A stretch of 64,000 bases of DNA from CBDCFV01 sp965261795. GTDB lineage: Bacteria > Chloroflexota > Dehalococcoidia > Lucifugimonadales > UBA3495. The stretch is taken from the NCBI GenBank assembly GCA_965261795.1, contig OZ253476.1, positions 1,426,001 through 1,490,000 on the forward strand, read 5' to 3'. Position numbers and translations under genes: made by a program. Under the pieces are notes generated by a model. That model searched no databases and was not told the origin of the DNA. It saw only the letters and a program-made list of their open reading frames with translations. This document shows positions 43,149 through 51,726 of the stretch, in pieces (positions within the stretch are counted from its first letter, which is position 1; the number at the start of each line of letters is the position of its first letter).

Positions 43149-44333
43149 TTAGTCCTTTACGGGGAACCAGTCCTGTTTCCAAGGGAAGTCCCCGTCAGCC
43201 GGATCGAACGCCGGCAACCCTTGGTCAACCCGGTCCCGGTAAGGACTGGTGACCGGCTCCACGTATGGATAGATGCCGCCTTCGTAGGCGGAGGGGCCGC
43301 GCTTGAAGTGCTTGGCCTGCTCCAACGTCTCCACAAAGGGCATGTTGATGTCGTACAGGTCCTCCACCCGCTTGGGCCTGGGCCCGGCCTTGGAGACGTG
43401 GCCGTATAACTCCCTACCTACTATCCCCTCCAGCATCCAGACGCAGTCGATGAGTTTGTTGATGTCCACGCCTGTCTCAACGCCCATATCCTCAAACATG
43501 TGCAGCAGGTCTTCGGTCGGAGCCATCCCGGTGGCCCGTCCGTTGCCGCAGTAGGGGCAGCCGCCCAAGCCGCCGATGGTCCCGTCCAGTTCCAAGGTAT
43601 CGTCGGGTCCGAGAACCCGCACCGCCGCATAAGCCGACGCAATGGCCATGTTGCGCCCGTTGTGCAGGTGCAGCCGGAAATGGTCTATCTCCGGCCATCG
43701 CTCTTTCACCCTGGTTATGCTCTCTTCCACCTTGGCCGGCGTACAGTGGCTCATCGGGTCGCCCATCGAGCAACTGCGCACTTGGATACCGACCTCGTCC
43801 CACATGCTGTGCTCTTTTTCCAGCAGTATCATAAGGCTGTCCACCGGGAACTCCCCGAGGAAGTTGGACCCCCAACTGGCGTTGCAGCCGATGCCGGCCT
43901 CCGTGATGTTCAACTCTAGCGCTTGGGCCAGTATTCCTGGCCAGCGCTCCATTTCCTGCATCTGGGAGCGGTTCGTGTTGCGGCGGGTAAACACATCGCA
44001 CATGTGGCAGGTAAGCCTCGGGTACTTGTCGCGCTCGATGGTAAGGGGCGGTGAGTAATTCCGCGCCCGCTCCACACCACGGGAGTTCAGGGCCAACGCC
44101 GTGTAAGTCACGTCCTGTCTGGGTGTGAACAAGTTGACGATTTCGTCGATCCTCTCCATCTGCGGTGTCCATTTGGGACTCACAAATGAACCCACGACGA
44201 TTTGTTGCAGCCCGGTCTCGGATAAGGCATCAAGAAGAGCGACCTTGTCTTGCACCGAAATCTGCGAGTCCTCAATCTGCATGCCCTCGCGCATGCCTTC
44301 CTCTTTATAGAGAATCTTCGGGTAGCCAGGCAT
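43149..44333 (-). CDS. HMG-CoA lyase-like carboxyltransferase
   Basis: 394 residues, ATG behind aggagg. It belongs to the DRE-TIM / HMGL-like family: REGMQIEDSQISVQDKVALLDALSETGLQQIVVGSFVSP at residues 13-52, with the Arg and Glu of the catalytic motif. The HLHNGRNMAIASAYAAVRVL and LDGTIGGLGGCPYCGNGRATGMAPTEDLLHMF blocks provide His metal ligands and the flexible Cys loop. It is longer than classic HMG-CoA lyase (about 300 aa) by a 100-residue C-terminal extension. It may cleave or form a C-C bond in a CoA ester. Confidence 0.9.
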   Translation of the reverse strand: MPGYPKILYKEEGMREGMQIEDSQISVQDKVALLDALSETGLQQIVVGSFVSPKWTPQMERIDEIVNLFTPRQDVTYTALALNSRGVERARNYSPPLTIERDKYPRLTCHMCDVFTRRNTNRSQMQEMERWPGILAQALELNITEAGIGCNASWGSNFLGEFPVDSLMILLEKEHSMWDEVGIQVRSCSMGDPMSHCTPAKVEESITRVKERWPEIDHFRLHLHNGRNMAIASAYAAVRVLGPDDTLELDGTIGGLGGCPYCGNGRATGMAPTEDLLHMFEDMGVETGVDINKLIDCVWMLEGIVGRELYGHVSKAGPRPKRVEDLYDINMPFVETLEQAKHFKRGPSAYEGGIYPYVEPVTSPYRDRVDQGLPAFDPADGDFPWKQDWFPVKD

Positions 44334-44632
44334 TAGGTCCTCCTATCCCATAGTTGGATTGGACACAGTAAAGTCCGAGCAGGTCGCGCATTCCAGCAGC
44401 TTGGTAGTACGCTCGAACAGAGGCCTGTTGGCTGGATTGTATTGCTCCCCTTGAACGGCTGTCAAGGAAGGTTGAGCCGCCCCAAAATGCCGAGAATCGC
44501 GCGACCCGGATAGACCCGGCAGCAGACGGCCTGGAATCGGCGGAACGGCTTGGTTCATCCGGACTGACCCAGCGTCCTGGCATGTCTGCCGTGGGACTTT
44601 CCGGCAGTCCTGTAGGATTGAATCTCAACCGC

Positions 44633-45019
44633 CTACCGGCTTGCCGCTTCCTCGGCAGCTTGGATATAGTCTGGAGTCTCACGAATCAAATCGGCTATTC
44701 CGTCCGCTGGCTCGCAGTCACCTTCATAAAAACACTTCCCGTGCAGGCGGCGTTGCCGGTGGTCATATTTCTCTAGCGTACTCTTCAGACTGTGGTCCCG
44801 CCGCGACAATTCGAAGATGCGGCGACTGGTCCTTCCCGATGAATGAGGCAGCTCGCCGATGCGTGCCAGTATCAAGGCATCGGTGGCGCGTTTAGTAGCC
44901 CCCCAAGCCTTTTCCGCCGCGTTGCGGAGTTTCCCGGCTTCCAGCATCTCCAAGGAGTCAGCGTAAAGGGTCCGCGCATCAGCGAAAATTTCCCTCACCT
45001 GCTCGTTGGCTGTAACCAT
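44633..45019 (-). CDS. Small helical protein, HEPN/PaREP1-like (paralogue)
   Basis: 128 residues, paralogous to the protein at 11659-12054. The block AAEKAWGATKRATDALILA and the C-terminal RLHGKCFYEGDCEPAD are shared. It is predicted to form a helical bundle. It borders the mobile-element nest at 45096-45868, and no nucleotidyltransferase is adjacent. The 290 bases before it (44343-44632) contain nothing recognisable. Confidence 0.68.
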   Translation of the reverse strand: MVTANEQVREIFADARTLYADSLEMLEAGKLRNAAEKAWGATKRATDALILARIGELPHSSGRTSRRIFELSRRDHSLKSTLEKYDHRQRRLHGKCFYEGDCEPADGIADLIRETPDYIQAAEEAASR

Positions 45020-45095
45020 AAACTTTCCTCAAAATACATCCAGTCATGAATTTTAACACTGGAGATATCTAAAAAACCGGCGAACGGAAAGCCAG

Positions 45096-45481
45096 GGGTG
45101 TCCGTCGCGTTTTTGGAAAGCTTGTAACGCGAGGTTCGATTGCGGCAATTTCTCACGCTCTCCAATTGCCGTTGCCAGCGTTGAAATCCGGACGGTGTCT
45201 TATGACACTTTGCCCCTTCCCATCCCCGGTAACACTTCTTTATCATAGACCTGCCTGACATACTGCTCCCCGGCCCGGAAGCAAATTCAACACTTCTACA
45301 AGCGATGCGAAATGGGAGGAAACGAGAGGAAATGGGAGTGTTATCGAAAATTCCACCCTTCTTCCCCGGCCCATTCTGCAGTGAAAATGTCAAGGAATGT
45401 CCGCAAATGTCCGGCGATCTAAAAAAATCAACTGGCTATCTAACATCTCCGAGTGGGCGCCCAAAAATATGACGGACACCC
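45096..45481. mobile_element. Inverted-repeat element with 9-bp direct repeats (386 bp)
   Basis: gggtgtccgtc at 45096-45106 and gacggacaccc at 45471-45481 are perfect 11-bp inverted repeats. The match continues after three bases as tttttgg on both ends. The flanks share gaaagccag (45087-45095 and 45482-45490), a likely 9-bp target duplication. The interior has no intact gene. MITE copy 5 inserted exactly at its right boundary. Confidence 0.65.
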
Positions 45482-45491
45482 GAAAGCCAGG

Positions 45492-45868
45492 CTGACAGGG
45501 GTATGTATTTCATTTGGGACTTTACGCAGTTGAACGTGAGACCGCATAGTAGGGTAGGCTTGCTCAAATACAAAACCGCTCCCATTCCGTCATTCCGGCG
45601 TAGGCCGGAATCCAGGCGGGCCCATTCCGTCATTCCGGCGTAGGCCGGAATCCAGGCGGACCCATTCCGTCATTCCGGCGTAGGCCGGAATCCAGGCGGA
45701 CCCATTCCGTCATTCCGGCGTAGGCCGGAATCCAGGCGGACCCATTCCGTCATTCCGGCGTAGGCCGGAATCCAGGCGGACCCATTCCGTCATTCCGGCG
45801 TAGGCCGGAATCCAGGGGCGGTGGGGCCGGTTCGTAGCTATAGTCTCAATTTTACATACCCTTGTCAG
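45492..45868 (+). mobile_element. MITE-like element, copy 5 (377 bp, 6 internal units)
   Basis: Left end ctgacaggggtatgta and perfect right end, flanked by cgaaagccagg at 45481-45491 and 45869-45879. It has the longest internal array, six 40-bp units at about 45590-45820. The right-arm box is gctatagtc instead of gctataatc. It ends 192 bases before the polA start. Confidence 0.96.
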
Positions 45869-46060
45869 CGAAAGCCAGGGGTGTGATTACAACCGGCTGG
45901 CTGGTCTCGGTAGGCTTCGTTAGACAATCTCGTCCCAACGGGTTTTGGGCACAATTGTGCTGACAAAAGGTTGGCTGAAGCCCGTATAGGCTGGTGTATA
46001 ATGCGGCTTGAACCAGAGACCGGCATTTCCCACCTATCGCCAAACCGCCGAGGTGCCGCC

Positions 46061-48838
46061 ATGTCCATGGCCGAGCCCACCACACTGCCGCTATTCGCCG
46101 ATCCAAGACCGTCGCTCTTGATGCTGATGGACGGCCACGCCATGGTCCACCGGTCGTTCCACGCTATCTCCGTTCAGGGCCACTTGACAGTCCAGACCAC
46201 CGGCGAAGATACGACCGGCGTGTACGGATTCGTGAACACTTTCCTGCGGGCATTGCAGGACTGGAAGCCTACCTACTGCGCCATCGCCTTCGATACCTCT
46301 GCGCCAACCTTCCGGCATGAACAGTTCGACCAGTACAAGGCCCAGCGGCCGCCAACGCCGCCGGAATTGAGGCCCCAGTTCCAACGGGTCAAGCAATTGA
46401 TGGAAGGGTTCGGAGTAGCGGTCTACGAGGCCGACGGATTTGAGGCCGACGACGTTATAGGTACCCTCTCCCGCCAAGCGGAGGCGGCGGACATCGACAC
46501 CATCATCCTGACCGGGGACCGGGACACTTTCCAGTTAATATCTCCTAGGGTGCGGGTGGACCTTTCTTACAGTATCCAGAACAAGAAGGTCTACGACGAG
46601 TCCGAATTGGCCGAGCGTTATTCCGGTCTTACCGCTGCCCAGCAACCCGACTTCAAGGCGCTTTTGGGCGACTCTTCGGACAACATTCCCGGAGTCCCGC
46701 GGGTGGGCGAAAAGCGCGCCATCGCGTTGCTCAGCCAGTACTATGACTTGGAAGGCGTGTACGCTCACTTGGACGACGTAAAGCCTGCCAGCGTCAAGAA
46801 GTCGCTTGAGGAAAGCCGTGAATTAGCCTTCAGTAACCGGTTTCTCACCACCATCAACCGGGAGTCGCCGGTGGAGTTGGACTTGGAGAGGTCGCGGTTC
46901 GGCGTCTACGACCGCAGGGCGGTGGTTGATCTGTTGACCGAGTTGGAGATGTTCAGCGTGGTGCAGCGTCTTCCCGCGTCGGAGGCCGCCGGCGTGGCTG
47001 GGGAAGAGCCAGAAGCGCCCGGCCCGCAAATGTCCCAGGACAGGGACTACGAAGCCGTCCGTACTGAAGCACAACTCGACGCGATGTTGGGCGCTTTGCA
47101 CGAGGCCGGCAGGTTTGCCTTCGATACCGAGACCACCGCGCTGGACCCCATGAGGGCCGAACTTGTTGGCTTGAGTTTCTCGGTGTCTCCGGGTCGGGCT
47201 TGGTACGTCCCCGTGGGTCACAAGGAAGGGGACCAACTACCCTTGGAGACGGTCCTGGCTCGGGTACGCCCGCTGATGGAGTCGCCGGACTTGGCAAAGT
47301 GCGCCCACAACGCCAACTACGACGTTACGATCTTGGAGAACTACGGAGTCCGCTGTAACAATGTCGACTTCGACACGATGATCGCCGCCCATTTGTTGGG
47401 CAAAACCGCCGGCGCCCTCGGCCTCAAGAACATGTCCTTGGACGTTCTTGGGATAGAGATGACGCCCATCAAGGACCTCATAGGCACTGGTAAGAAACAA
47501 GTGACCTTTGACAAGATAGATATCGAACCCGCCACCCAGTACGCGGCTGCAGACGCCGACATGACCGGCCGGTTGCGAGCCGTGTTGGAGCAGAAGGTCG
47601 CCAGCCAGGGCTTCACCAATATTCTTGACGATATGGAAATGCCCTTGGTGCCGGTGCTGGTCTCGATGCAGCGCCACGGCATCAAGATGGACGCCGGAGC
47701 GCTGCACGAGATGTCCCGGGACCTCAACCAGCAGATGCAGCAGGTGGAAGTAGACCTCTACAACTCCATCGGCCATACAGTGAACATCAACTCGCCGCAG
47801 CAACTGAGCGACCTGTTGTTCAACGAGTTGGGCCTTCCCCGCACCAAGCGCACCAAGACGGGCTATTCCACCGACGCCAACTCCTTGGAGGGACTCAAGG
47901 GGCTGCACCCGGTCGTAGACAACATCCTGGAATACCGGCAGATATCCAAGTTGAAGTCCACCTACGTGGATGCCTTGCCGGAGATGATCAACCCGGTCAC
48001 TGGGAGAATCCACACCAGCTACAACCAGACCGGGTCTGCCACCGGCCGGATGTCCAGCAGCGACCCCAACCTGCAAAACATACCTGTCCGCACCGAACTT
48101 GGGAGGCAGGTGAGAAGGGCCTTTGTGGCCGATAACGCCCCCGAGTGGCTGCTTTTTTCCGCCGACTATTCGCAAATCGAACTCCGGGTACTGGCCCATT
48201 TGTCCCAGGACCCGGGCCTGCTGGACGCGTTCCGCCGAGGCGAGGATATTCACTCCTCCACAGCTTCCCTGATGTTCGACGTCCCCATTAACGAAGTGGA
48301 CTCAGACATGCGCCGCATAGCAAAGGTGCTGAATTTCGGCGTGATTTACGGCCTTTCGCCCCACGGCATAGCCCAGCAGACCGGGTTCAGCCGTGAGGAG
48401 GGCGCCAACTTCATAGAGTCCTACTTCTCCAAGTACCCGGGCATCCGGGACTACATCGAAACGGTCAAGGCGGACGCCAGGGCAAACAATTACGTGGAAA
48501 CCCTTCTGGGCCGCCGCCGATACGTGCCGGAAATCAACGCCTCCAACTTCAACGTCCGGGGTGGTGCGGAGCGCGTGGCGGTGAACATGCCGATTCAAGG
48601 CACCGCCGCCGACATAATGAAGCTGGCAATGGTGCGGGTGCACCGCCGGCTGCAAGAGGATGAAATGAAGACCAAGATGCTCTTGCAGGTACACGACGAG
48701 TTGGTCTTCGAAACCCCTCAAGACGAACTGGACGCCATCAAAAACGTGGTATTCGATGAGATGCCCGCCGCAATGGACTTGGACGTAACCCTGAAAGTCG
48801 ATGCCAAGTGGGGCCACAGTTGGGGGGATATGGAGTAG
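46061..48838 (+). CDS. polA: DNA polymerase I
   Basis: 925 residues from ATG with gaggtg seven bases upstream; frames to 45971 are open but unsupported. The 5' nuclease domain (residues ~20-310) is complete, with DGFEADDVIGTLSR and GDRDTFQLI and the helix-hairpin-helix GDSSDNIPGVPRVGEKRA. The 3'-5' exonuclease domain is intact: FDTETT, NANYDVTIL and YAAADADMT hold the metal-binding acids. The polymerase domain has motifs A (FSADYSQIELRVLAHL), B (RRIAKVLNFGVIYGLS) and C (LLQVHDELVFE). It fills gaps in repair and removes RNA primers. MITE copy 5 lies upstream in its promoter region. Confidence 0.97.
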   Translation: MSMAEPTTLPLFADPRPSLLMLMDGHAMVHRSFHAISVQGHLTVQTTGEDTTGVYGFVNTFLRALQDWKPTYCAIAFDTSAPTFRHEQFDQYKAQRPPTPPELRPQFQRVKQLMEGFGVAVYEADGFEADDVIGTLSRQAEAADIDTIILTGDRDTFQLISPRVRVDLSYSIQNKKVYDESELAERYSGLTAAQQPDFKALLGDSSDNIPGVPRVGEKRAIALLSQYYDLEGVYAHLDDVKPASVKKSLEESRELAFSNRFLTTINRESPVELDLERSRFGVYDRRAVVDLLTELEMFSVVQRLPASEAAGVAGEEPEAPGPQMSQDRDYEAVRTEAQLDAMLGALHEAGRFAFDTETTALDPMRAELVGLSFSVSPGRAWYVPVGHKEGDQLPLETVLARVRPLMESPDLAKCAHNANYDVTILENYGVRCNNVDFDTMIAAHLLGKTAGALGLKNMSLDVLGIEMTPIKDLIGTGKKQVTFDKIDIEPATQYAAADADMTGRLRAVLEQKVASQGFTNILDDMEMPLVPVLVSMQRHGIKMDAGALHEMSRDLNQQMQQVEVDLYNSIGHTVNINSPQQLSDLLFNELGLPRTKRTKTGYSTDANSLEGLKGLHPVVDNILEYRQISKLKSTYVDALPEMINPVTGRIHTSYNQTGSATGRMSSSDPNLQNIPVRTELGRQVRRAFVADNAPEWLLFSADYSQIELRVLAHLSQDPGLLDAFRRGEDIHSSTASLMFDVPINEVDSDMRRIAKVLNFGVIYGLSPHGIAQQTGFSREEGANFIESYFSKYPGIRDYIETVKADARANNYVETLLGRRRYVPEINASNFNVRGGAERVAVNMPIQGTAADIMKLAMVRVHRRLQEDEMKTKMLLQVHDELVFETPQDELDAIKNVVFDEMPAAMDLDVTLKVDAKWGHSWGDME

Positions 48839-48878
48839 GTTAATCGACTGACAATCCTGAGAGTGGAGTATTTATTCC

Positions 48879-49238
48879 GTGGGTAGGACCGAAGTAAAGG
48901 CGAAGATAATTGGAGAGGCACAGACACGAGAATATACTTTCCTGGTGTATACCGGAGCAACGTACCTGGGGTTGCCTTTGGAGGAAATCGAGGCGCTGGG
49001 ACTGCGTCAACTTCGCGGTAAAATCAGGCTGATGAGCGCTACCGGCGTGGTTGAAGCAAATACCTACTTGGCCGAAGGCGAACTGATGGGACAGGAATTC
49101 GGCGCCCTGCTTGTTCCCGCCTCCACCCCACTCCTCGGTTACGAACTGCTGGAGAATTTACGCTTCAAGGTCAACCCGGTAACCCAACAGATAGAACGGG
49201 TGCCGGACGATGAAATGCACCCGCCGTACCTGCTGTAG
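48879..49238 (+). CDS. Retropepsin-like clan AA protein with altered catalytic Asp
   Basis: 119 residues, GTG start. The fold of small bacterial retropepsin-like proteins is visible, with the flap region and the ALLVPASTPLLGYELLENLRFKVNPVTQQIERV C-terminal strands. The catalytic motif normally Asp-Thr-Gly is Tyr24-Thr-Gly (FLVYTGATYLGLP), a single codon change (gat/gac to tat). It is therefore probably inactive or a pseudo-enzyme, unless misread. It is co-directional with polA, 40 bases downstream. Confidence 0.75.
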   Translation: MGRTEVKAKIIGEAQTREYTFLVYTGATYLGLPLEEIEALGLRQLRGKIRLMSATGVVEANTYLAEGELMGQEFGALLVPASTPLLGYELLENLRFKVNPVTQQIERVPDDEMHPPYLL

Positions 49239-49302
49239 GTGGATGTGCATCCCTGAATATGATGTACATTTTGAGTAACTGACCAAACCAACGGAGGAAA
49301 AA

Positions 49303-50181
49303 TTGGAACTGCTGCGCAGCCTTATTTTCGTGCCGGGGAACAGGCCCAACATGCTGGAACGGGCCCTCCGTTTTGACGCCGACGTGGTGATGGTTGACTT
49401 GGAAGATTCGGTCCCGCCGTCGGAAAAAATGAACGCCAGGGAAGTGGCCCGCGAGTGGATTCCCCGGCTGCGGCAAGCGGGACGCCGGGTGATGTTCCGC
49501 GCCAATGCCTTGGACACAGGGCTGACGAGGGATGAGTTGAAGGCGTTGATAGGCCCCGACCTTTACGGCGTCAGTGTGGGCAAGGCCGAGTCGCCCCAGG
49601 AAGTCCTGGACAGCGACCAACTGATAGGTGTCACGGAGGCTGCGGCAGGGCTGGAACCCGGAAGCATAAAGTTCATTCCGTGGATTGAAAACGCCAGGGC
49701 GGTTATGACGGCCGGCCAGATTGCTATGTCATCAGACCGCATAATCGCCGTCGCCTTCGGTTCAGAGGACTACGCCGACGATATGAGCCTGCAACGAAGC
49801 GACACCGGCGAGGAGGTCTACTATGGCCGGGCCGTGGTCCCCGTTGCCGCTCGTGCGGCCAGGGTGGCTGCTTTGGACGCCCCCTTCGTCCGGTTCCGCG
49901 AACCTGACGCATTGGAGCAGGACGCGGGCATGGCCCGCCAACTGGGTTACACCGGCAAGTTCGCTATCCACCCGGCCCAGATCGAGGTTATTAACAAGGT
50001 CTTCAGTCCGTCGGAAGAGGAACTGGCTTACGCCCGCAAGGTGGTCGAGGCTTGGAACCGCGCCGAAGCTGAGGGCCGCGGCTCGGCGGACTTGGACGGT
50101 CGTATGATCGACGTGCCGGTCATAAAACGCGCCCAGAACCTGCTGGCCCGCGCCGAGGCCATCGCGGCCAGCGGCGGTTGA
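49303..50181 (+). CDS. CoA-ester lyase (citrate lyase beta / HpcH-HpaI-like)
   Basis: 292 residues, TTG start with ggagg upstream. The N-terminus LRSLIFVPGNRPNMLERALRFDADVVMVDLEDSVPPSEK is the family signature, with the Glu/Asp metal ligands in the VDLEDS block and later in the AFGSEDYADDM stretch. Members cleave malyl-CoA, citramalyl-CoA or citryl-CoA. Followed 6 bases later by folB, though functions are unrelated. Confidence 0.9.
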   Translation: MELLRSLIFVPGNRPNMLERALRFDADVVMVDLEDSVPPSEKMNAREVAREWIPRLRQAGRRVMFRANALDTGLTRDELKALIGPDLYGVSVGKAESPQEVLDSDQLIGVTEAAAGLEPGSIKFIPWIENARAVMTAGQIAMSSDRIIAVAFGSEDYADDMSLQRSDTGEEVYYGRAVVPVAARAARVAALDAPFVRFREPDALEQDAGMARQLGYTGKFAIHPAQIEVINKVFSPSEEELAYARKVVEAWNRAEAEGRGSADLDGRMIDVPVIKRAQNLLARAEAIAASGG

Positions 50182-50187
50182 TTTACG

Positions 50188-50574
50188 ATGGCTGCCAACG
50201 GGCATCCGCCTGATCGGATTATCCTGGAAGGGATGCAGTTCTACGGGTTCCACGGGGTCAACCCGGAGGAGCGGGCCTTGGGCCAGTCTTACTTGGTCGA
50301 CTTGTCCATCGAGATGGACCTGCTGCCTCCCGGCATCTCCGACCGGCTGGAAGACACATTGAGCTACACCCGCTTGTACCGCTCAGTGCAGGCAGTGCTG
50401 GAAGGCGAGTCCAAAAACCTGCTGGAGGCGGCAGCCCACGCCATAGCCACCAGGATTCTGGACGAGTTCTCGGTCCAAGCGGTGCAGGTGCGGGTGAAGA
50501 AGCCCCGGCCTCCGATAAAAGGCTCCGTAATCGAAAACGCGGCAGTGGAGATTTACCGTTCCAAGGGTCAATAG
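50188..50574 (+). CDS. folB: Dihydroneopterin aldolase
   Basis: 128 residues. It has the FolB pattern: ILEGMQFYGFHGVNPEERALGQSYLVDLSIEMDL at residues 9-42, LEDTLSYTRLYRSVQAVL, NLLEAAAHAIATRILDEF and VRVKKPRPPIKGSVIENAAVEIYR. It cleaves dihydroneopterin in folate synthesis. A pterin-4a-carbinolamine dehydratase is at 54111. Other folate genes are not adjacent. Confidence 0.93.
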   Translation: MAANGHPPDRIILEGMQFYGFHGVNPEERALGQSYLVDLSIEMDLLPPGISDRLEDTLSYTRLYRSVQAVLEGESKNLLEAAAHAIATRILDEFSVQAVQVRVKKPRPPIKGSVIENAAVEIYRSKGQ

Positions 50575-50621
50575 CTCACGGCAAACAGGCTATCGTTCGC
50601 ATAGCGACTTCGATTACCCCG

Positions 50622-50630
50622 TGGTATACT
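50622..50630 (+). promoter_or_regulatory. Candidate extended -10 promoter for rpmB
   Basis: TGGTATACT (TG-N-TATACT) lies 84 bases before the L28 start, in an otherwise gene-free spacer containing the repeated word ttcgctaa. No clear -35 is seen, as is common for extended -10 promoters. Confidence 0.35.
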
Positions 50631-50713
50631 CCACAACTACGTTCGCTAAAACTATGTTCGCTAACGAAATCCGGTGGGTAGCTGGATAATCTTTAACTCC
50701 CGAAGTAAAAGCC

Positions 50714-50923
50714 ATGAGATGTGAAGTTTGCCTCAAGTCCGGCATGACCGGCAACAACGTAAGCCATTCCAACCTCCACACCAAGACACGCTTCAAGGCC
50801 AACGTCCATAAGCAGACCATCGTTCAGGACGGGAAGCATATCAAAGTCAAGATTTGCAGCCGGTGCTTGAGGTCTTTGAGCAAGTCGGCCAAGGTTCGTA
50901 AGGCCGTAGCTAACTTGGCGTAG
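50714..50923 (+). CDS. rpmB: 50S ribosomal protein L28, zinc-binding form
   Basis: 69 residues. CEVC at residues 3-6 and CSRC at residues 48-51 form the zinc ribbon of the C+ type L28. GNNVSHSNLHTKTRFKANVHKQTI is the conserved L28 core. It is translated from a monocistronic gene and ends in a small hairpin. Confidence 0.96.
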   Translation: MRCEVCLKSGMTGNNVSHSNLHTKTRFKANVHKQTIVQDGKHIKVKICSRCLRSLSKSAKVRKAVANLA

Positions 50924-50942
50924 CAGCCCACTGCCAGGGCTG
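50924..50942 (+). terminator. Hairpin directly after rpmB stop
   Basis: cagccc and gggctg pair around a 7-base loop immediately after the stop codon. There is no strong U-run, so termination is tentative. Confidence 0.35.
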
Positions 50943-51030
50943 GTCATCTTGAGAGTATCCCGGCCTCCCCTCGTTTTACTCCGGCCAATGTCGACGCATT
51001 ACCGGCGAGCCTCAGGAAAGGAAGGCTGGC

Positions 51031-51726
51031 TTAGGCTTGGCGCAACCCGTGGATGCATCCGCGCATTTGCGCCATGCACTGGCTGACCGGCTCTTTATCG
51101 TTGAAAATCGCTGTCCCGGCTACAAGGATGGTGGCCCCGGCCTTGACCGATTCCTCGGCGGTCCAGTCCGCTTTTACCCCGCCGTCGACTTCAATCTGCG
51201 TTGAATAACCCCGTTCCCGTACCATTTGGCGCAAGCGTCTCACCTTGTCGAGCGTTTCCGGGATAAACGTCTGGCCGCCGAACCCCGGGTTTACCGACAT
51301 GGGCAGCACCAGGTCCAAGTGTTGCAACACCTCTTCCACCGCCGACACCGGCGTGCCTGGGTTGATGGCCACGCCCACTTCATGCCCCGCCTCTTTAATG
51401 CGTGTGACCGTCCGATGAAGGTGAGGGCAGGCCTCCGCGTGAACGATAATCTGATCGGTTGACCGCTTCATATAGCCGGGCAGCAGTACGTCCGGGTCGG
51501 AAATCATCAGGTGAATGTTCAAGGGCAGGTGCGTACTGCGCCGGATGGCATCCACCACCACCTCGCCGAACGAGATGTTGGGCACGAAGCTGCCGTCCAT
51601 CACGTCGACGTGGATCAGGTCCGCGCCGGCTTCCGTAACCTCCCGCACCTGTTGGCCGAGGTTGGCGAAGTCTGCCGCCAGCACCGACGGAGCGATCAGT
51701 ATGGGCGTGTCAGAGTCTATTGGCAT
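51031..51726 (-). CDS. rpe: Ribulose-phosphate 3-epimerase
   Basis: 231 residues. Rpe signatures are LIAPSVLAADFANLGQQVREVTEAGADLIHVDVMDGSFVPNISFG (residues 10-55), with metal His/Asp in HVDVMDG. LPLNIHLMISDPD, VHAEACPHLHRT, MSVNPGFGGQTFIPETLDKV and EVDGGVKAD provide the remaining ligands. It interconverts ribulose-5- and xylulose-5-phosphate in the pentose phosphate pathway. Its start overlaps the end of argH by 17 bases. Confidence 0.96.
   Translation of the reverse strand: MPIDSDTPILIAPSVLAADFANLGQQVREVTEAGADLIHVDVMDGSFVPNISFGEVVVDAIRRSTHLPLNIHLMISDPDVLLPGYMKRSTDQIIVHAEACPHLHRTVTRIKEAGHEVGVAINPGTPVSAVEEVLQHLDLVLPMSVNPGFGGQTFIPETLDKVRRLRQMVRERGYSTQIEVDGGVKADWTAEESVKAGATILVAGTAIFNDKEPVSQCMAQMRGCIHGLRQA

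Noticed and set aside
44305..44682. 125-codon frame on the minus strand
   Set aside because: No ribosome site or recognisable features; overlaps the HMG-CoA-lyase-like gene start and the HEPN-like gene.
45590..45820. CRISPR-like regularity of the 40-bp units
   Set aside because: Units are contiguous with no unique spacers, and no cas genes are present.
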